A DNA stretch of 64,000 bases from Tretioscincus oriximinensis (lineage: Eukaryota; Chordata; Lepidosauria; Squamata; Gymnophthalmidae): the NCBI GenBank assembly GCA_022410635.1, contig JAJVDF010000044.1, positions 1,942,476-2,006,475 of the forward strand. The letters are read 5' to 3'. The notes beneath the pieces were generated by a model. The model saw only the letters and a list, made by a program, of their open reading frames with translations, was not told the DNA's origin and ran no database searches. Position numbers and translations under genes: made by a program. Shown one piece after another: positions 58,911-64,000 of this stretch (positions are counted from its first letter, which is position 1; every line of letters starts with the position of its first letter).

Positions 58911-59654
58911 TTTTTTATATATTGAGGAAATTATGTCCAGAAGAACCAAAGTATCTAGAAAATCTGTACAATTTGAGCAGCTACCTTAGTAAGTTTCTGT
59001 AGATTTTATAGTTGAAAATTAGTTTAGCTTTTCTGTGCAGCCTACAACCATTCATTAGATATTGTAGGGGTTATTGGCACTGGGCCTTATGCTGTTCTAG
59101 AAAATGGTCTAATACCATTCCAATGGTATTATACCATACCTGTTCCAATACCATTCCAGGCTGGCACTGCCATAACAGGACTTTTGCTGGCCCTGAGTGG
59201 CATGAGAAAAAAATGTAAACATGATATACTTTTTAGCTGCAACCTATGAATGTTGAACTGTTAAGTCAAACATTTGATTTTTTCTTTTTCCCTGGAAAGG
59301 TTTTGTTCTTCCTGTTGTTGGTGTTATTTATATTTGTATTGTTGCTATAATTTCTGATGTAAATAATTTGGCTATTTTATTGAGTGCTCAAATAAATAAA
59401 GAAAACTGAGAATGCTAGATGCAGAGTACATTTCATTCGCATTTGTAATATTTGCGTCGGGCATATCATGATGGATATATGGCATTCCCAATTGGTGTTA
59501 CTTTTCATATCTTCCCTTATTAATTCCATCTGTTTGACACTTCATGGAAGTTTAGGCAATGAAGAACCATCAGAAGTAAGACAGCAAAGACTGTGAAGGG
59601 CTTTATATGGAATATGGAATAAACGTGGTTTGAGAGAAACAGTCGTGTTCAACC

Positions 59655-59795
59655 CTGTCCCACTGAGCTTTATTCTGGGATATACTTCGGTACAGAGCTT
59701 TGCCATCCATGCAGGGTCTGCCATAGCCTACACTAGCATGTGGATGGCAGGCGCCTATNCTGACATACAGCCCAGAATGAGGCTCGGTGGGGACA
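59655..59795. mobile_element. Foldback repeat, same CACTGAG-ended family
   Basis: Left cactgagctttattctggga and right cccagaatgaggctcggtg form terminal inverted repeats about 140 bp apart. Confidence 0.6.
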
Positions 59796-60285
59796 GGAAG
59801 TTCCGCAAGGAGCCCTGTAGCACTTCAGAGTCTAACAAAAGAAAGGGGAGCAGCATGAGCTTTCGCAGACACGTGTACTTCTTCTTCAGACGCAANGGAC
59901 CAGTGTCAGGAAGAGACTTTTATAGAAAACTGAATGTAGGATTGGGGTTGAGGGGAACAAAGCCGGTTCGTTTTTTGGCAGTGTGGGAAGTGACTATTCG
60001 CTTGTATTCCTCCGCCCTGAGGGAAGATCAAGGGTTCAAATGGGGCCGTGTGGTGGCCCTGGAGGCAGAGAGACGATTTGCTCCTCACCTCTGGCGCCGC
60101 CTCCTTCCTCCTCTTGGGGCGGCTTCGCTTCCTATTCCCCCAGTTTCCTCCAGGCCCGCCTCCCCTCGCCCCCCCGCCCCCGCCCGCCCCCTCCTCAGCC
60201 GCCCCCGGCCCCCCGCCGCGCCTCCTCCCTGGCGGCCCCCAGCATTCCCCGGGGCCCCACCACGAAGGCCCTGCCTGGGCCCCAC

Positions 60286-60360
60286 CTGCCGCCGCCCCTT
60301 CGCAGGCGCCCTGGGCCTCCGCCTGCCGCCCTCCTCCCTCTCCCCCGGGAGCCTCGCCAT
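60286..60360 (-). CDS. Candidate PRDM9 first coding exon, copy nearer the KRAB exon
   Basis: In the GC-rich block upstream of the KRAB exon, ATG at 60360-60358 (gggag before it, G after) opens 25 codons beginning MARLPGEREEGG and ends CAG|GTGGGG in phase 0. Phase 0 is what the acceptor at 58591 needs. There is no similarity to the mammalian N-terminus and the sequence is low complexity, so this is only a hypothesis. An identical copy lies at 60535-60609. Confidence 0.2.
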
Positions 60361-60534
60361 CTCCCCCGCCTGGGGTCCCTGCTGCCCCCCCCGGCATCAT
60401 TCTTCGCCCGAAGCCCTCCCCACGCCCAATCCTCCAGTCAGCGCCGCCCCCCCCCCCCCCCCCGCCGCCCCCCCCCCCCGTCGGCCCCCAGCATTCCCCG
60501 GGGCCCCACCACGAAGGCCCTGCCTGGGCCCCAC

Positions 60535-60609
60535 CTGCCGCCGCCCCTTCGCAGGCGCCCTGGGCCTCCGCCTGCCGCCCTCCTCCCTCTCCCCCGGGAG
60601 CCTCGCCAT
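60535..60609 (-). CDS. Candidate PRDM9 first coding exon, distal copy
   Basis: Identical to 60286-60360 because it lies in the second copy of a 212-bp duplicated segment. Same ATG, donor and caveats. Confidence 0.15.
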
Positions 60610-60967
60610 CTCCCCCGCCTGGGGTCCCTGCTGCCCCCCCCGGCATCATTCTTCGCCCGAAGCCCTCCCCACGCCCAATCCTCCAGTCAGCGCAGAAATA
60701 AAATGGACGCCCGGGAAAGCGAAGAAGGCGCTGAGGGACGGCTGACAGACGCTCAGCTGCCGGGGGGTCCCCTCAGAAAAAAGGTCACGCCCAAAAGCGA
60801 CACGGCAACCAATTAGGAAGAAGGTGTGTGTGATCTGGCCAATCATAAGTAAGATTCGTCCTGAAAGGTGGGGCTAGCTGCTGGGTGCGGCGTTTACTTC
60901 AGCCCAGCAGAGGCGTGGGGGTTCCCGCCCTTTTTCTTGGAGTGTGTGGTGTGTCTACTCTTAACAC

Positions 60968-61280
60968 AAGAGGAGCCGGATAGCTTAGTTACTTAGGAAT
61001 TCGTCTCTCGCCTGGGCGATGGGGTTTCGAAGCCCTGTGTGGGACGTGGGGAAGGGTGAGCACCTTCCACTAGCCTGTAGCTCTAGCCAACCCAGCTATT
61101 CGAAAGCAGGAACTGCAAGAAATTGCAACTGACTGCAAGTAGATACATGGGAACCACCACAGCCTGGTGGGGAAGATAGAATGTCAGCCTTCGGGCAAAA
61201 TACCCTTGTAAGCCGCTTTGAGTCCCTTTGAAAGGTGAGAAAAGCGGGGTATAAGAACCCAGTTCTTCTTCTTCTTCATC
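60968..61280 (+). mobile_element. tRNA-derived SINE, full length
   Basis: Head with A-box-like ggatagcttagttacttagg and B-box-like ggggtttcgaagccctg, body, then cggggtataagaacccag and a (TTC)n tail. It is the cleanest + copy, near the GC-rich block. Confidence 0.75.
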
Positions 61281-61665
61281 TAGTCCAGCCTTCTCCCTCA
61301 CACAGAGGCCCATCAATTGCACCTGGGCAGTGTGAAGCAGAAGGCGGCAAAATCTTCATCTGTTCTTGACGCCCTGCAAATGGCATTTCAGGAATCCTAC
61401 CTGTTGTTCCATCCCAGAGGCAGTTTNAAAAGATCCACGCTTGTAGAACGATGATCCTCGGGATAAAAAACACTTCCCTTTGTCTGTTCTCATTCTTCTA
61501 TCCATCAGTTTCAAGGAATGCCCCTGGTCCTAGCGTTGTGCGATAGAGAAAACAATTTTTCTCTATTCACCTTATCCACCCCATGCATTAATACACTTCA
61601 ATCAGACCACCTCTTAAATGTCGCCTTTCAAGGCTGAAGAGGCCCAGATGTTGGAGCCTGACTTC
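61280..61665 (-). mobile_element. CR1-like 3' end
   Basis: Contains the 3' region and the RT C-terminal remnant (ttcctttgtctgttctcatt). It begins directly at the end of the SINE tail at 60968-61280. Confidence 0.65.
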
Positions 61666-64000
61666 ATAAGGGAGGGGCTCCAGCTTTTGACCATTCTTCT
61701 TGTTCCCCAAAGTATTACAAAAGTGGCCTCACCACAGACTTCTAAAGAGGCAAAACAACACTTGCTGAACTTGTTTTTTATTCCTTTCCTTACGATTCTT
61801 TTGACAACATGGCTTGTGGAGTCTGAGAAATAATTAGATTTTTAGAAGTCACTTTCTAAATTTTATTTTCAACATTTGTCAACAGAAAAACTCCATAAAG
61901 ACAAAGTTACTTCAGCTATTATGCTCAAGTTTGTTAAAAATATTTGCCTAGCTAAACAGTAGCTCCCTTTCTTACATTCCACAGCTTTTGCCCCTATGTA
62001 TTCCTGGACTCTTGTATAAGTCTCCTAGTTGCCCNAACTAGGACAGGGAGCTTGTTCTTTTAAATAGCTAACACACTCTGGTTTTAATAAGCTTAAGAAA
62101 ATACTCATGAGGATGATGGGTTTCGAAGTAGGGGACTGGGAGATTAAGGATTAGGTAAATTTCTCAGGAGCTGTGTGAAGGAGAACAAGAAGAAAAAGAA
62201 GAAGGAGGAGGAGNAGACCTGGGTTCTTATACCCCACTTTTCTCACCTTTCAAAGGGACTCAAACCAGCTTACAAGGGTATTTTTGCCTNAAGGCTGACA
62301 TTCTATCTTCCCCACCAGGCTGTGGTGGTTCCTATGTATCTACTTGCAGTCAGTTGCAATTTCTTACAATTCATGCTTTTGAATAGCTGGGTTGGCTAGA
62401 GCTGCAGGCTATTGGAAGGTGCTCACCCCTCCCCACGTCTGACACAGGGNTTCNAAACCCCACCTCCCATGTGAGAGATGGATTCCTTAGCGACTGAGCC
62501 ATTCATGCCTGTCCCGAAGGGTGGATAGGGGAGTCAGAGCTTTGATGTGGACAAAAAGATGCCATCAAGGGACAGAGGTGCTGCTTATACCCTAAACTCT
62601 CAATCCATGAGGAATTAAGTTTACTTCTTTCCCTTTCAAGATATACAGGTTATGTTTTAAATTGCACAAAGATGCCCTTGAAAAAATGGCTTTTCTAACT
62701 GCCAGCTGGAGTCCTGTTGGGGTACGTCTGTATGTATTTACAACAAAGGGTTAAAGACAGAGAGTCAAGACAGAAAGTGCTGTGTGCTGGAATTGAAATT
62801 TAATTCCCATGTTATAATACTTGCTCAATCTTGACATTCTGGGCTGTCAGTTCACTTATTTCTTTGGGTTTATCGGATATATAGTGTTGATTCATAGAGC
62901 TACAATGGGGTTCCCTGAGAAAGTGGAAGTAGAGGCTAAACGTTCATACTTTGGCTGCATGCTCACAATGTTTTAAAATGTGAGAAACAATTGCGGAATG
63001 CAGCTATCACTGTACCATTGAATCCCTGTGAAACCGATGAGGCAACTAACCAAGGAGCGAATACTGAGCGTGCTCAGCCAGTGATTCTGCATTGTGCTGT
63101 ACTGACGTCATCTCACAGTATCCTGGTAATCTCGATAAGGATCTGTATGCATAGGAAGGCTTCTTGCCTCTCTGAGGGTAGACGTGGCAATTTCTTAAAA
63201 CATCAGCTAAAGGATATTTTGGGGCAAAGGGCCATTTTTGGGGGTGCATTGCAAAAACTCCCTAATCTGTGGAGTCACCAGCATGTATCATTGCAGTCTG
63301 AACCCCCATATGCCTGCAGCTTTTGATTTGAATGGCATGGAGTAAAGTTTAGAATTAGGCTCATTCTATTTTGGGATGGGTATTGGAGTAAAGGCTCGCC
63401 ATTCAGCAGAGTTTCTCTTAAGTTCTTAAGATGGCGGACCCCTATTCCAAGATCTATCCCAAAATAAATTTCGGTGCAGAATTTTTACCTCTGTTTTACT
63501 ATAAGTAGCACAGAAATCGATAAAACAAAATAAATATGCATGAGTCAGAACGTGGTTGCATGCAGCAGCCATTCTATTTTAGCTGTTTATATCACCTGCC
63601 CCAAGACATTTCACCATAAGGCTGGATATAAAGATTAAATGAACAAATGCCACTTGTGCAGAGCAGAAAATTCTTCTTTGCTCATTTTCTTCAGCAATGT
63701 TCTCCTTCCAGCAATATTTCTATACATACAAAAACTTCATGGGGTCCTGCAATCTTCCCCAAGAGAGTTTGTTAGTTGGGTNTACTAACTAGAGGTGTGT
63801 CTGCCTGTACCCACAATACAGATTAGGCAGCTATACTGTTCTTGGCTCTTTCTGTTTTATATCTTCATTCTAGTACACTTTGGGAGGGTTTTAATCTTCA
63901 TCCTCAGCATATTGTTGCCTAGAACAGAAATATACACCACAGCTGCAGAGAATCAATAAAACTAGCACAAGGTGGCTCACTATCAGCACCCCCAGGGCAA
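61666..64000. other. Repeat-bearing region without recognised gene
   Basis: Apart from the SINE at 62180 and a CACTGAG-type repeat near 63350, nothing is recognised. The short open frames here show no domains. Confidence 0.6.
62180..62510 (-). mobile_element. tRNA-derived SINE, full length
   Basis: A purine-rich aagaaaaagaagaaggagga tail, full body and head, with a few n. Confidence 0.7.

Larger units (their letters stand above)
60233..60693. repeat. 212-bp direct duplication in the GC-rich block
   Basis: 60233-60444 and 60482-60693 appear identical at an offset of 249 bp, separated by a C-homopolymer-rich spacer (60445-60481). It is either a very recent duplication or an assembly error at the C runs. 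Confidence 0.85.
60085..60930. promoter_or_regulatory. GC-rich CpG-island-like block upstream of the PRDM9-like gene
   Basis: Extremely C/G-rich, with many CpGs and long C runs, flanked by AT-rich DNA. It lies about 1.5 kb upstream of the KRAB exon on the gene's strand and is the only promoter-like island in the last 15 kb. It could serve the PRDM9-like gene or an unidentified transcript on +. The long open frames across it are composition artefacts. Confidence 0.45.

Noticed and set aside
59630..60745. 371-residue + open frame and overlapping Pro/Gly-rich frames
   Set aside because: Long only because of C/G-rich low-complexity DNA and an exact duplication; no domain, and it runs through a transposon at its start.
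60703..60783. ATG on + followed by a possible AAG|GT donor, a potential first exon of another gene
   Set aside because: No downstream exon was recognised on + up to 64000, and the peptide resembles nothing I know.

Overview
This is a 64 kb piece of a vertebrate nuclear genome, most likely from a squamate reptile (lizard or snake). It has long introns with GT-AG splice sites, CR1-like and L1 retroposons, tRNA-derived SINEs with (GAA)n tails, and a complete-looking PRDM9-type gene, a gene reported lost in birds and crocodilians. The many isolated single n's, one 510-n gap and a duplicated segment joined by one n point to a short-read scaffold. The species cannot be fixed from the sequence.

Layout. 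From 1 to about 31.9 kb is WDFY2 on the + strand. Its first exon lies outside the window. The remaining eleven coding exons (10648-31005) were joined phase by phase and end in the expected short last exon and a poly(A) signal. From about 33.4 to 44.7 kb is DHRS12 on the - strand. All ten coding exons (44735 down to 34193) join in phase to a 319-residue short-chain dehydrogenase/reductase. WDFY2 and DHRS12 are convergent, the same neighbour pair as on human chromosome 13. From 45.86 to about 58.6 kb (possibly 60.6 kb) on the - strand is a PRDM9-like gene. It has a KRAB-type exon, an acidic exon, an SSXRD-type exon, a zinc-knuckle plus PR/SET region over three exons, and a terminal C2H2 zinc-finger exon interrupted by the 510-n gap. 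The stretch from 60.9 to 64 kb holds only repeats.

Roles. WDFY2 is an endosomal PI3P-binding WD40/FYVE scaffold, DHRS12 a putative NAD(P)-dependent oxidoreductase, and PRDM9 the meiotic histone H3 methyltransferase that places recombination hotspots. They share a neighbourhood, not a known pathway.

The most interesting content is the PRDM9-like gene. Its three catalytic tyrosines are kept. Adjacent 84-bp zinc-finger repeats differ almost only in the DNA-contact codons, the signature of a rapidly evolving hotspot-specifying array. The array is unresolved because the assembly broke exactly at a repeat boundary. Other noteworthy items are a recent L1 insertion with a perfect target-site duplication, several foldback (MITE-like) families, an 82-bp near-perfect palindrome, and a GC-rich segment duplicated without a mismatch upstream of PRDM9.
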